In this document: piece after piece, positions 34,382 to 43,787 of the stretch | Layout: every line of letters starts with the position of its first letter | Numbering within the stretch: position 1 is the stretch's first letter | Assembly: GCA_022561775.1 (NCBI GenBank) | Contig: JADFQO010000004.1 | Span: forward strand, 55,292 to 119,291 | DNA length: 64,000 nucleotides | Source: Myxococcales bacterium | GTDB lineage: Bacteria; Myxococcota_A; UBA9160; SMWR01 | Direction of reading: 5' to 3' | The notes under the pieces: generated by a model | The model's input: the letters and a program-made list of their open reading frames with translations, nothing else | Told to the model about the DNA's origin: nothing | Databases searched by the model: none | Position numbers and translations under genes: made by a program

Positions 34382-35377
34382 CTACTTCCCGTACACGCGC
34401 GTGTATTCGCGGAAGCGCAGACCGAAGAGCCCCGTCAGCCAGCCCGCACCGCAGGCCAACTTCAGGAGTGCGTGTACGCGTGCCACCTCGCCTCGCCGCA
34501 GCGCAACCGCGAGCGCGAGTTCGACACCGCCGCGGGCCAGGCACTTCAGACCATTACCGAAAACCCAGCAGCGCGTTACGCCCTCGAGGCGACGAAGTTC
34601 TGGATTTCCCCGACCGTTTGCGAGGCGGTAGGCACGCTGGAGCAGCCAGCGCAGGGTCATGCGACTAGGGGGGATGCATTCGTAGACGACCGCGTCGTCG
34701 GCCCAGACCATCATGTGGCCTTCCTGAGCCATACGCCGAAAAAACTCTGTGTCGTCGCATCCCTGCAACCCAAGGCTCTCGTCGAAGAGTCGATCCATTC
34801 GTTCGAGCGCATCGCACCGGACGAGAACGTTGTTGGTGGCAGCTTTGTCGATCGGAATTCCCGTCGCCCGGCGCGGGCTCTCGAAAAAACGCCCCTCCAC
34901 GACCCAGGCTGGAGATTCTTCGAGGAAGCGGGGCGGATTCGGACCCGCCACGACGTCCGCTCGGTAGAGCCTCTGGACCCGCAGCAGCTCCGCCAACCAT
35001 CCCGGCGTGGGTTCCACGTCGTCGTCTGTGATCACCACGAAATCGGCTAGAGGCATCGCAACAGAGAGTGCGGTATTACGCGCTTGCGGGATGCCTCGCC
35101 GCTTTTCGACCACGTAGTGGAGTTCGTGGGGCAACCAATCGCGGGCTTGTTCGCAAATTTCGCGAGCCGATTCTTCGGCATCATTGTCGACCACCACGAC
35201 CTCAACCCGGGGTGCCGGATTCGCGAAGGTCGCACGGGCCAACGCTCGAAGAAATCGCTCCAGCCCTTCTGGGCGGAGATAGGTGTTCACACAGACCGCG
35301 AGGCGGACTTCCTCCGCGCGCTGTTTCGAGGAATTTCGTTCGGCGAGACCGACGGGAGTCGGGGAATCGGATTGCAT
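34382..35377 (-). CDS. Glycosyltransferase family 2 protein
   Basis: 331 residues. GT-A features: RLAVCVNTYLRPEGLERFLR, VEVVVVDNDAEESAREIC, EKRRGIPQARNTALSVAMPL, DFVVITDDDVEPTPGW, and LGLQGCDDTEFFRRMAQEG. A hydrophobic C-terminal helix region (GVELALAVALRRGEV) precedes a short tail. The stop is one base from the start of the paralogue at 33421, so the two are coupled. Tandem duplication followed by divergence is the simplest explanation. Confidence 0.87.
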   Translation of the reverse strand: MQSDSPTPVGLAERNSSKQRAEEVRLAVCVNTYLRPEGLERFLRALARATFANPAPRVEVVVVDNDAEESAREICEQARDWLPHELHYVVEKRRGIPQARNTALSVAMPLADFVVITDDDVEPTPGWLAELLRVQRLYRADVVAGPNPPRFLEESPAWVVEGRFFESPRRATGIPIDKAATNNVLVRCDALERMDRLFDESLGLQGCDDTEFFRRMAQEGHMMVWADDAVVYECIPPSRMTLRWLLQRAYRLANGRGNPELRRLEGVTRCWVFGNGLKCLARGGVELALAVALRRGEVARVHALLKLACGAGWLTGLFGLRFREYTRVYGK

Positions 35378-35627
35378 GCCCCCTCATCGGCGAGATGGCA
35401 CAGCAGCTTGCGGGGTCCGTTGCTCAGCGAAGCCTTCAACCAGGGGAAGATCGGAGCCCCTGATCAACCGGCAGGAGGGCGGCCTAAAGTTGCGCCCCAT
35501 GCGGATCCGATAGACCCCGCTGTGCGGAACCCTCCATCGTAAATACGATTTCGAGCCGGAGGCCGCGCCACCAGGCGGTCGTCAGGGAGCGTAACCCCAG
35601 AATGGGGCCGTCAGGCTGCAGGGTACC

Positions 35628-36593
35628 ATGGGCAATTCGTCAGCTGGAGATCCGCAGATCTCGGTGTTGATGCCGGTCTATCAAGCCGGCCGATACCTCG
35701 AAGAGGCGGTCGAGAGCATCCTCACCCAGACCTTCGGCGATTTCGAACTCCTGGCCCTCGACGACGGTTCGACGGATGACTCGCCGCGAATCCTCGCGGA
35801 CTTTGCAGACCGCGACGATCGAATTCGAGTGAGACGGGCCCCACACGGTGGACTGGTGGTTCGACTCAACGAGGGCCTCGCCGAAGCCCGAGGGACTTTC
35901 ATCGCGCGAATGGACGCGGACGACGTCTCCCGATGCGACCGATTCGAGCGCCAGCTCGACTACCTGAAACACCATCCCGACTGCGTGGCCGTAGGTACGG
36001 CAGTCGATGAAATCGACCCTGAGGGTCGACCGATCCGCTCGCTCGATATTCGCCTCACCCATGACGAAATCGAATCGCGCCTCTTGGAGGGCGATGGTCG
36101 TGCACTCGTCCATGCGTCCGCCCTCTATCGCCGCGACGCGTTGAGGAAGATCGGAGGCTATCGCGAAGGGCTTGTCGGCGCAGAGGACACCGATCTCCAC
36201 CTGCGCCTCGCCGAGAACGGGCGATTCGCAAACATCCCGGAGCGCCTCTACCTCTACCGAAGGAATCTCGAGAGCGTGACGTTCGCGAAAACACGCGAGG
36301 TCAATCTCAGCACAGAAATCGTGATTCGGGATGCGTTGCGCAGACGCGGGATCGATCCCGAAAGCGCTCCGAAGCTGCGCAGCGAAATCACCCAGCCCCA
36401 CGTCGTCTGGGCAATCTGGGCCCATCACGCCCTGGTCGCGGGGCATCGAGACACCGCACGCCATTACGCCATCAAGGCCTTCTGCGCTGCGCCGCACCGG
36501 CATTGGAAGGTTCCGATCCGGGTCTGGTTCGGAATTCGGCCGTTTCTCTGGAAGCGCTGCCGACGTACGTTGCAGCAATGGCTCGCGCGATGA
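35628..36593 (+). CDS. Glycosyltransferase family 2 protein
   Basis: 321 residues from ATG 35628. GT-A features: ISVLMPVYQAGRYLEEAVES, FELLALDDGSTDDSPRIL, ARGTFIARMDADDVSRCDRF (DxD), and LVGAEDTDLHLRLAENG (catalytic ED region). It resembles the GT2 at 19241 more than its immediate neighbours. It stands alone on the plus strand with 250 bp upstream and converges on the RND pump gene, so it marks the right end of the polysaccharide locus. Confidence 0.87.
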   Translation: MGNSSAGDPQISVLMPVYQAGRYLEEAVESILTQTFGDFELLALDDGSTDDSPRILADFADRDDRIRVRRAPHGGLVVRLNEGLAEARGTFIARMDADDVSRCDRFERQLDYLKHHPDCVAVGTAVDEIDPEGRPIRSLDIRLTHDEIESRLLEGDGRALVHASALYRRDALRKIGGYREGLVGAEDTDLHLRLAENGRFANIPERLYLYRRNLESVTFAKTREVNLSTEIVIRDALRRRGIDPESAPKLRSEITQPHVVWAIWAHHALVAGHRDTARHYAIKAFCAAPHRHWKVPIRVWFGIRPFLWKRCRRTLQQWLAR

Positions 36594-36617
36594 GATCAGC
36601 ACATCCTTCGATTGATT

Positions 36618-39600
36618 TCACGCGCTCCGGAGTGACCGACTCATCGATTCGATCCACTGACTCGCGCCGTGCTTCACATCTTCGAGAATCAGGTAGAGAC
36701 TCGGCACCAGGAAGAGCGAAATCGAAGACGCGAACACCACGCCAAACGCGAGTGATATCGCCATCGGGATCAAGAACTGTGCGGACACGCTGCCCTCGAG
36801 CAGCAGTGGCGTGAGACCCGCGAAGGTCGTCAGCGACGTCAGCACGATCGGCCGGAAGCGCGCGACGCCCGCGGCTCGAACCGCATCGCTCAACGCGATT
36901 CCTTCGTTGCGGCGTTGATTCACGTAGTGGACGAGCACGAGACTCGAATTGACGACGACTCCGGAGAGCGCAACGACACCGAAAATCGACATCATCGAGA
37001 GGTTCATCCGCATGATCAGATGACCAGCGATCGCACCTACGAGCCCGAATGGGATCACCGCCATGATGATCAGGGGCTGCCCGTAGGAGCGCAGCGGTAC
37101 CGCGAGCAGTGCGTAGATCAGCACCAATGCGATGAACGCGTTCCGTTTAAGCGCCTGGAAGGTCTTATTCTGCTCGCGCTGCACGCCCTCGAGGTCGTAG
37201 CTGAGACCCGGATAATCGGCCAGGAGCGTCGGCAGGAAGTCGCTACGAAGATCGGCGAGCACTTCATTCTCATTTGCAATTTTGTCATCGACGTCGGCGG
37301 TCACATTGATCACGCGCCTGCGATCGGAGCGTTTGATGGTCGCATAGCCGCGTCCGCGCTCAACGCGCGCCACCGCGTAGAATGGGACCTCGCCACCGCT
37401 AGGCGCCCGAATTCGCAGGTTGTCGAGGTCGCTGAGAGAGCGGCGTTGATCGCGCGGATAGCGGACCATCACCCGGATGTCGTCGCGCCCGCGTTGAATG
37501 CGCTGGGCCTCCGCGCCGTAGAACGCCTGACGCACCTGGCGCGACAGAGCTTCCAGGGTGATCCCAAGCGGTTCGGCGCTCGGTAGCAGCGATAGTTTGA
37601 TTTCCTGCTTTCCGTCCTGGAATGAATCCGCGATGTCGATTACCCCCGCGTATTCAGAGAGTCGCACCTTGAGCCGATCGGCCGCAGACTCGAGCGCGGT
37701 GACGTCGGCCGCCGCGAGTTGAATATCGATGGGATCTCCGCCAGAGAACAACGATGAATCGAAGCGGAGCTCCTCAATTCCCGGAATCGGAGCCGTCTCA
37801 TCGCGCCAGCGCTGCGCTACCACCTTCGCCTCGATCGGACGAACGTCTCCGCCTGCGAGTTCGATCGCGACCTCACCCAGATTACTCCCACCCCCCGTAC
37901 GAACAGACACTGGACCGTGTCTGCTGCTGGTTTGCTCCCCGACCGTCATGAATATGTGACGAACGATCGACCCACCATCGGCGTTCAGCTCCTGATCCAA
38001 ATCCGCCTTCATGCGGCGCGCAGCTGATTCGACCTCACGAACCGCTGCAATGGTTGCCTCGATAGGTGTACCGGGCGGCATCACGATCCGCGCGGTGACG
38101 TAGTCGCTCTCGACGGGTGGGAAGAACGTCAACTTGATGTGGCCAAAATGGACGAGCGAAGTGGCGACCAGCAGGATGGAGACACCGGCTGACAACGTCG
38201 CGTAGCGCCAGCATAGAACCGTTGAGAGCGCGGAGCGGTAACCGTGCTCCGCCAAGCGCTCGAGGCTTCCGGAAGTCGCGCGCTGCAGTCGATACCAGTA
38301 TCGGGAAATACCCGTTCGCTGCCCGACAGACTCGGAACCCCGCCCGTTTCCGATCTTCATATGGCCGAGATGCGCGGGCAGAATGAGTTGGGACTCGATC
38401 AGCGAAAACAAGAGACAAAGAACCACGACAAAAGCGATCACGCGGAAAATCTGGCCGTAGCTTCCGGGCGATATCATGAGCGGCAGAAATGCAGCGACCG
38501 TCGTCAGAACCCCGAATATGACCGGTGTGGAAACTTCCTTCGTCCCGCAAATCGCTGACACTTGGGCGTCATCTCCACTCTCCTGGTGGCGGTGCACGTT
38601 CTCACCGACCACGATGGCATCATCCACGAGCAGACCGAGAACCAGGATGAATGCAAATAGCGAGATCACATCGATCGAGATCCCAAGGATCGGAAACATT
38701 GCGAGCGCGCCTGCAAACGAGGCCGGCACACCAATGGCGACCCAGAACGCGAGGCGTAAACGCAGGAAAAGCGCGAGCACGACGAAGACGAGGATGAATC
38801 CAAAGCGGCCGTTTCGGATCAAGATGTCGAGCCGATCACGCAGCGATCGCGCGCCATCGCGCCAGACTTCGATCTCGAGTCCGTCTGGCAAACGCGTGCC
38901 CGCCTCGGAAACCCACTCCTTAACACGCGACACGAGATCGAGGACCTTCTGATCACCCACGCGGTAGACGCGAATCAAAACTGCGGGCTTGCCGTCGAAG
39001 GTCGCGAACTGATCGTCTTCCTCGAAACCGTCGATGATGTCTGCGATCTCACCGAGAAGCAAACGGGTGCCGTCGTTTCGCGAGACGACGACGATGCGCT
39101 CGAAATCTTCTTTGGTGTACGCTTGCCCCTTGGTGCGCAGCAGCACTTCGCCGCTCGAAGTCTTGATCGAACCACCCGGTCGATCGAGGGAGCCATGGCG
39201 CACCGCGGCCGCCACCTGGTCGAGAGTCAGACTGTGCCGGCGCAGCGTCTCTTCCGAAACCTCGACCGAGATTTCGTAATGGCGTGCACCCGACAACTCG
39301 ACCTGGGTGACGTCGGGCAGCGCGGAGACCTCATCGCGCATGCGCTCGCCGTAGACCTTCAGGGTGCGTTCGCTGACATCACCGAAGAGCGCGATCTGGA
39401 GCGCATTCCGGCGCGTTTGAACGTGACTGATGACCGGTTTCTCTGTGTCGACGGGAAACGTGGAGATTGAATCGACGGCATTTTTGATCTCGCTCAGGGC
39501 ACGATCGACCGGATAGCCCGAGATCAACTCGGCCGAGACACCGCACGCGCCCTCCGCTGCGCTCGACGTGACCGTCTCGATCCCATCGATGCCCTGGATT

Positions 39601-39812
39601 GCCTCCTCGATCCGAATACAGACGCCCTCTTCGACCTCCTCGGGCGCCGCTCCAAGATACGACACGCCGACCGAGATGATGTCGATATCGATATCCGGAA
39701 AACTCTTTTGCTGGATCGAGGGGAGCGCCGCGATACCGCCCACGACCATCAACATCAACAGCAGGTTCGCGGCAACATGGTTGCGCGCGAACCATTCGAT
39801 CGGGTCGTTCAC
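36618..39812 (-). CDS. RND efflux transporter inner-membrane pump (AcrB/HAE-like)
   Basis: 1064 residues, normal length for the family. The GTG start at 39812 overlaps the TAG stop of the adaptor gene by one base. Twelve transmembrane segments are predicted in the usual 1 + 5 + 1 + 5 order. The proton-relay acidic pair is present in LGLLVDDAIVVGENVHRH (TM4). N-terminal AANLLLMLMVVGGIAALPSI and the late GVVVNSSLVLVHYVNQRR segment are also typical. It exports drugs, lipids or metals from periplasm and membrane through a TolC-like channel, which is not encoded here. An adaptor and a TetR regulator precede it in one operon. Confidence 0.93.
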   Translation of the reverse strand: MNDPIEWFARNHVAANLLLMLMVVGGIAALPSIQQKSFPDIDIDIISVGVSYLGAAPEEVEEGVCIRIEEAIQGIDGIETVTSSAAEGACGVSAELISGYPVDRALSEIKNAVDSISTFPVDTEKPVISHVQTRRNALQIALFGDVSERTLKVYGERMRDEVSALPDVTQVELSGARHYEISVEVSEETLRRHSLTLDQVAAAVRHGSLDRPGGSIKTSSGEVLLRTKGQAYTKEDFERIVVVSRNDGTRLLLGEIADIIDGFEEDDQFATFDGKPAVLIRVYRVGDQKVLDLVSRVKEWVSEAGTRLPDGLEIEVWRDGARSLRDRLDILIRNGRFGFILVFVVLALFLRLRLAFWVAIGVPASFAGALAMFPILGISIDVISLFAFILVLGLLVDDAIVVGENVHRHQESGDDAQVSAICGTKEVSTPVIFGVLTTVAAFLPLMISPGSYGQIFRVIAFVVVLCLLFSLIESQLILPAHLGHMKIGNGRGSESVGQRTGISRYWYRLQRATSGSLERLAEHGYRSALSTVLCWRYATLSAGVSILLVATSLVHFGHIKLTFFPPVESDYVTARIVMPPGTPIEATIAAVREVESAARRMKADLDQELNADGGSIVRHIFMTVGEQTSSRHGPVSVRTGGGSNLGEVAIELAGGDVRPIEAKVVAQRWRDETAPIPGIEELRFDSSLFSGGDPIDIQLAAADVTALESAADRLKVRLSEYAGVIDIADSFQDGKQEIKLSLLPSAEPLGITLEALSRQVRQAFYGAEAQRIQRGRDDIRVMVRYPRDQRRSLSDLDNLRIRAPSGGEVPFYAVARVERGRGYATIKRSDRRRVINVTADVDDKIANENEVLADLRSDFLPTLLADYPGLSYDLEGVQREQNKTFQALKRNAFIALVLIYALLAVPLRSYGQPLIIMAVIPFGLVGAIAGHLIMRMNLSMMSIFGVVALSGVVVNSSLVLVHYVNQRRNEGIALSDAVRAAGVARFRPIVLTSLTTFAGLTPLLLEGSVSAQFLIPMAISLAFGVVFASSISLFLVPSLYLILEDVKHGASQWIESMSRSLRSA

Positions 39813-41104
39813 TACTGCCTCTGAACCATTGCGGAATCGAGCTCGTGGGCGTTTCCCGAAGATTGCGGCTGTTGACCGAGACGGTTTTCGTCCTCCGCAA
39901 CGCGGACGACTCGCACCGCCATTCCGTTTACGGGGGCCGCCATGGGCGAAATGCAGACCCGATCACCGGGCTCGAGACCACCACCGATGACGACGTCGTC
40001 GCGTTCGGCGCGAAGGACCTCGACAGCCTTGAAACGCAGGCGATCCTCGGCGTCCACGACGTAGACGAAATCATCGCCACTGTTGTTGCGCAGAGCCGTT
40101 CGCGGCAGCACGAAAACGCCTTCGACCCGTCGACCCTGGATTTCCGCTTCTACGAACAGACCGACGGCCAGCGGCGCCGATCCGCCCGTTCCGTTTTGGT
40201 CGTAGGGGTCCTCGACACGCGCGACGAGGTGCACCATTCGACTCTTCGCGTCGATCTCGCCTTCGGTCCGTACGATCTGCCCGATCCAGGTTCGCGGTTC
40301 GCCAGCGAACTCGGCCCGAAGCCGCACCGCTGCTCCGACGCTCGCTTCGATTCGATCGCCGTCTGAAGGTACGCGTCTGCCACTGAGATCCAAGGGGATG
40401 TCGAGGTAGCGAAGATCGCGATCCGGAAGCGGCAAGCGTACCTCCGCATAGTCCGTCGCGTAGAGCTTCCCGATCGAAACCCCGCGGCTCACGAACTGAC
40501 CGACGTCGACCCTCTCGGAACGAACCCGCCCCCGATAGGGCGCGCGAATTTCGGTTCGCTCGAGATCGCGCTCCGCGCGCGCGAGCTTCGCCGTCTCCTC
40601 GCGGAGCTCGGCCTCGGAAATCCGAAACGCGTTTTCGGCATCGTCGATCCGCGCCTGGCTCGCAACCCCCTCGACCGCGAGGCTCCGCTGGCGTTTGAGT
40701 TCGGTCCGGGTACGCGCAAACTCGCTCTTCGCTCGCGCCACCACGGCGCGCGCAGCCTCGAGTTCGACTCGATGGTCCGACGGGTCGATTCGAATCAGCG
40801 GATCTCCTTTCTCGAAGAACCCACCGGACACCAAAGTCGGCGACACCCAGACCACCTCACCCGCGACCTGCGGGATGAGATCGCTTTCGGTTCGCGGCAC
40901 GACGGTGCCATGCGCGTACACCGAATATTGGATATCGCGTGGTTGCGCTTCGATCACGGAAACCAGATGAGCCAACACCTGCGCGGGCTTTGAATCGACG
41001 CTCGACTGCATCATCTTGACGACCAGAACCACGAGCACAGCGACACCGAGAATCGCGATCGGGAGCAGCACCTTCATTCGCGACTGCGGATCGAGACGCG
41101 TCAC
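39812..41104 (-). CDS. RND efflux periplasmic adaptor (membrane fusion protein)
   Basis: 430 residues from a GTG at 41104 that overlaps the TetR stop (GTGA), which argues for this start over the ATG at 41077; both precede the membrane anchor MKVLLPIAILGVAVLVVLVV. The lipoyl half-motif VVPRTESDLIPQVAGEVVWV is followed by a coiled-coil hairpin rich in Ala/Glu/Arg at about residues 120-190. The second lipoyl half follows in RTEIRAPYRGRVRSERVDVG, then the beta-barrel and membrane-proximal domains. It bridges the pump to an outer-membrane channel. Confidence 0.9.
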   Translation of the reverse strand: MTRLDPQSRMKVLLPIAILGVAVLVVLVVKMMQSSVDSKPAQVLAHLVSVIEAQPRDIQYSVYAHGTVVPRTESDLIPQVAGEVVWVSPTLVSGGFFEKGDPLIRIDPSDHRVELEAARAVVARAKSEFARTRTELKRQRSLAVEGVASQARIDDAENAFRISEAELREETAKLARAERDLERTEIRAPYRGRVRSERVDVGQFVSRGVSIGKLYATDYAEVRLPLPDRDLRYLDIPLDLSGRRVPSDGDRIEASVGAAVRLRAEFAGEPRTWIGQIVRTEGEIDAKSRMVHLVARVEDPYDQNGTGGSAPLAVGLFVEAEIQGRRVEGVFVLPRTALRNNSGDDFVYVVDAEDRLRFKAVEVLRAERDDVVIGGGLEPGDRVCISPMAAPVNGMAVRVVRVAEDENRLGQQPQSSGNAHELDSAMVQRQ

Positions 41105-41820
41105 GATTTTACCTCCGCGCGCAGTCCGGCAACCACATACGCGATCATTTGCTGAAGCACCGATTCGTTGGAGAGCCGCGAAGTCCAGCATTCACACGCG
41201 TCATCCTCCGGGCCAGGCACCGTCACCAGATGGCCACTGATCACGTGGACCATCACTCCGACCGTGAGCTGGAATCCCAGTTCGATTTCTTCGCGCGACT
41301 TCTCCGGAAGCGCAGCGGAGAGCGCTCCGACAAAGCGCACCACGATCGGACCGAAGAGTTCCTTTTTGATGGCTGCGACGACATCGGGTGGATCGGAGTA
41401 GATGCGCGCCGCCACCTGGCGAAACCGCGCGGTGGCATCGGCTGACGCTGCATGTTCTTCGAAAACGGGCCGCAGAAAGGCGTCGATGATCGTCTCGAGC
41501 TCCAGGGGACGACCACTCGCATTCTCTTCGAGCGCGTCGAGACGCTCGAGCCGACGCTCGTTGAGCGGGCCGACGCGCCGCAACAGCGTCGCCCGAAGCA
41601 GGGCCGCTTTCGAACCGAAGTGGTAGTTGGCGGCCGAGACGCTCGCGCCGGCCGCCTGCGTGACCGCGCGCATCGACGCGCCCTCGAAACCGCGCTCGGC
41701 AAAGATCCGCTCGGCGGCGTCGAGCAGTCGCTCGCGCGTCTCGGCGCCGCGCCCGCCTTCAGTCGGCGCGAGGCCGGCGGAACGAGACAGGGCGAGCGGT
41801 ACATCGGCGCGTTTGGGCAC
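41101..41820 (-). CDS. TetR/AcrR-family transcriptional regulator
   Basis: 239 residues. The N-terminal DNA-binding domain reads ETRERLLDAAERIFAERGFE, then GASMRAVTQAAGASVSAANY with HFGSKAALLRATL, the canonical TetR helix-turn-helix. The C-terminal part resembles the CecR-like ligand-binding domain. The gene is first in the operon with adaptor and pump and overlaps the adaptor start by four bases. It is likely an autorepressor that is released by a pump substrate. Palindromic sequences lie just upstream of its start. Confidence 0.92.
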   Translation of the reverse strand: MPKRADVPLALSRSAGLAPTEGGRGAETRERLLDAAERIFAERGFEGASMRAVTQAAGASVSAANYHFGSKAALLRATLLRRVGPLNERRLERLDALEENASGRPLELETIIDAFLRPVFEEHAASADATARFRQVAARIYSDPPDVVAAIKKELFGPIVVRFVGALSAALPEKSREEIELGFQLTVGVMVHVISGHLVTVPGPEDDACECWTSRLSNESVLQQMIAYVVAGLRAEVKS

Positions 41821-41841
41821 GGTGGCGGCGGCTCCGAATTA

Positions 41842-41871
41842 GAACGATCGTTTCAAACATACGTTCGAAAC
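41842..41871. promoter_or_regulatory. Candidate TetR operator upstream of efflux operon
   Basis: A 10-bp perfect palindrome AACGATCGTT at 41843-41852 is followed by a second arm, GTTCGAAAC at 41863-41871. That arm forms GTTTC / GAAAC symmetry with bases from the first. It lies about 20-50 bp before the TetR start, where an autoregulatory site is expected. Farther upstream, a minus-strand TATAAT (41923 to 41918) could be a -10 element. Confidence 0.4.
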
Positions 41872-42025
41872 ATCCGAGGCGCAACTTGAGCCCTGGTTGG
41901 ATAATTTAAATAGTGGATTATAAAGGAGAATCTCGCATTCCAGAGACGGCACTGCGAATCGATCCGGTCCGTTTCAGGAGCTTCGGACGCACGGATTCCG
42001 GTCGCTTCTCGACTACCATTCCGCC

Positions 42026-43582
42026 ATGAGCTGGAAGCCCGAAGTCGATGGGATCGAAAAGCGCCGGCAGCTGGCCCTGAAGCTCGGCGGTGAGGAGGCC
42101 GTCGCCAGGCAGCACGAACTCGGCCGGCTGACGATTCGGGAGCGCATCGACGCGCTCGTCGACGCGGGGTCCTTTCGAGAACAGGGCGGCATCGCGGGTG
42201 AGCCCGAGTACGGCGAGGACGGGGAGTTGGTCGACTTCAGGCCCGCCAACTACGTGCTCGGCCTCGCGAAGCTGGACGGGCGACCCTGTGTGGTTGGCGG
42301 CGAGGATTTCACCCAGCGCGGCGGTTCGCCCTCCCCCTCCGGACTTCGCAAGAGTGTGTATGCCGAAGAACTCGCCTGCCGCTTCAAGCTCCCGCTGATC
42401 CGATTCCTACAGGGCGCAGGGGGAAGTGTGACGGGCCCCCGCGGAAAGGGACATCGCCGCGCCAGCGAACCCGTCTACGCACCGCACCGCTTTCAATCGA
42501 TCATGCAGGCGATGGCCAGTGTCCCGGTGGTCTCGGCAGCCGTCGGCGCCGTGGCGGGATTTCCCGCAGCGAGGTTGGTCGCCTCCCACTTTTCGCTGAT
42601 GACCCGACACACCGCGCAGATCCTGATCGCCGGGCCCGCGGTCGTGGAGCGCGCGATCGGAGAATCCCATAGCAAAGAAGAACTCGGAGGCGCGCGCGTT
42701 CACTCTAGGAGTGGCGTCGTCGACAACGTCGTCGAAGATGAGCAGGAAGTCTTCGAGACCATCCGTCGCTTCCTCGGCTACCTGCCGACGCATGTCTGGG
42801 AACCGGCGCCGCGCGGCGAGTCGACGGACGACCGGGATCGCACAGAGGAAGAATTGCTTTCGATCGTTCCGCGAAGTCGGCGTCAGATCTACGACATGCG
42901 CCGACTGGTCGAGCTCATCGCCGACCGCGACTCGTTCTTCGAAATCGCCCCGAACTACGGCCGTGCACAAATCACCGGTCTGGCGCGCCTGAACGGTCAG
43001 CCCGTCGGGATCCTCGCCAACGATACCAAGTACTACGCGGGCGCAATGACCGCGCACGGATCTCGCAAGGTCAGGAGATTCGTCGATCTCTGCGACACCT
43101 TTCACCTTCCGGTCGTAAGCCTCGTCGATGAGCCGGGTTTCATGATCGGAAGCGAGTCGGAAACAGCGGGTACCATACGCTTCGGCACCGAAGCGCTGTT
43201 CGCAGTCGTCCAATCGACGGTGCCGTGGGTGAGCATCATCGTGCGCAAGACCTACGGGGTCGCGGCCGCGGCCCATTTCGGACCCAACGCCTACACGATG
43301 GCGTGGCCCTCCGCCGAAGGCGGAGCCCTCCCACTCGAAGGCGGCGTAGCGATCGCGTTCGGTCGCGAAATCGCAGCCGCTCCGGATCCGGAAGCGCGCC
43401 GTCGCGAACTCGAGGAAGCCTTTGCGGCCGAGCGATCGCCGTTCGATCCGGCGGAAGCCTTCGGGGTCAACGATCTGATCGATCCGCGCCGGACCCGCCC
43501 CGCACTGTGCGATTGGATCGATTGGATCCAGCCGTCGCTCGGTGAACACCTCGGCCCGCGGAGTCATTCGATACGACCCTAG
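42026..43582 (+). CDS. Acyl-CoA carboxylase carboxyltransferase subunit
   Basis: 518 residues, the usual length for the beta subunit of propionyl-, methylcrotonyl- or other acyl-CoA carboxylases. ARQHELGRLTIRERIDALVD begins the crotonase-like first half, with GSVTGPRGKGH in the oxyanion region. The second half has DSFFEIAPNYGRAQITGLAR, LVDEPGFMIGSESETAGTIR and RKTYGVAAAAHFGPNAYTMA. The enzyme carboxylates acyl-CoA using biotin loaded by a separate biotin carboxylase subunit, which is not in this window. Substrate cannot be assigned from sequence alone; propionyl-CoA-type, geranyl- or 3-methylcrotonyl-like forms are all possible. Confidence 0.9.
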   Translation: MSWKPEVDGIEKRRQLALKLGGEEAVARQHELGRLTIRERIDALVDAGSFREQGGIAGEPEYGEDGELVDFRPANYVLGLAKLDGRPCVVGGEDFTQRGGSPSPSGLRKSVYAEELACRFKLPLIRFLQGAGGSVTGPRGKGHRRASEPVYAPHRFQSIMQAMASVPVVSAAVGAVAGFPAARLVASHFSLMTRHTAQILIAGPAVVERAIGESHSKEELGGARVHSRSGVVDNVVEDEQEVFETIRRFLGYLPTHVWEPAPRGESTDDRDRTEEELLSIVPRSRRQIYDMRRLVELIADRDSFFEIAPNYGRAQITGLARLNGQPVGILANDTKYYAGAMTAHGSRKVRRFVDLCDTFHLPVVSLVDEPGFMIGSESETAGTIRFGTEALFAVVQSTVPWVSIIVRKTYGVAAAAHFGPNAYTMAWPSAEGGALPLEGGVAIAFGREIAAAPDPEARRRELEEAFAAERSPFDPAEAFGVNDLIDPRRTRPALCDWIDWIQPSLGEHLGPRSHSIRP

Positions 43583-43787
43583 ACACCGATCACCCGGTGG
43601 GATCGCCCTCCGCGACTTCCTCCTCTACGGAGAGGGCCGTGCGGTGGTCGCTGGCGAGATCGACGGCGATAACAAACTTCCGCCCCGGCCCATCGGCAGC
43701 GGAAGCCCGCTGACCAGCGCCCGCGGTGGGACTTTCGCAGCGAGGCTATGCTGGCCGCGGCCAGTTTCGGCCGCGGGAGAAAATCGG

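Noticed and set aside
42407..43567. Minus-strand frame opposite the carboxyltransferase
   Set aside because: Antisense shadow of a well-supported enzyme gene.
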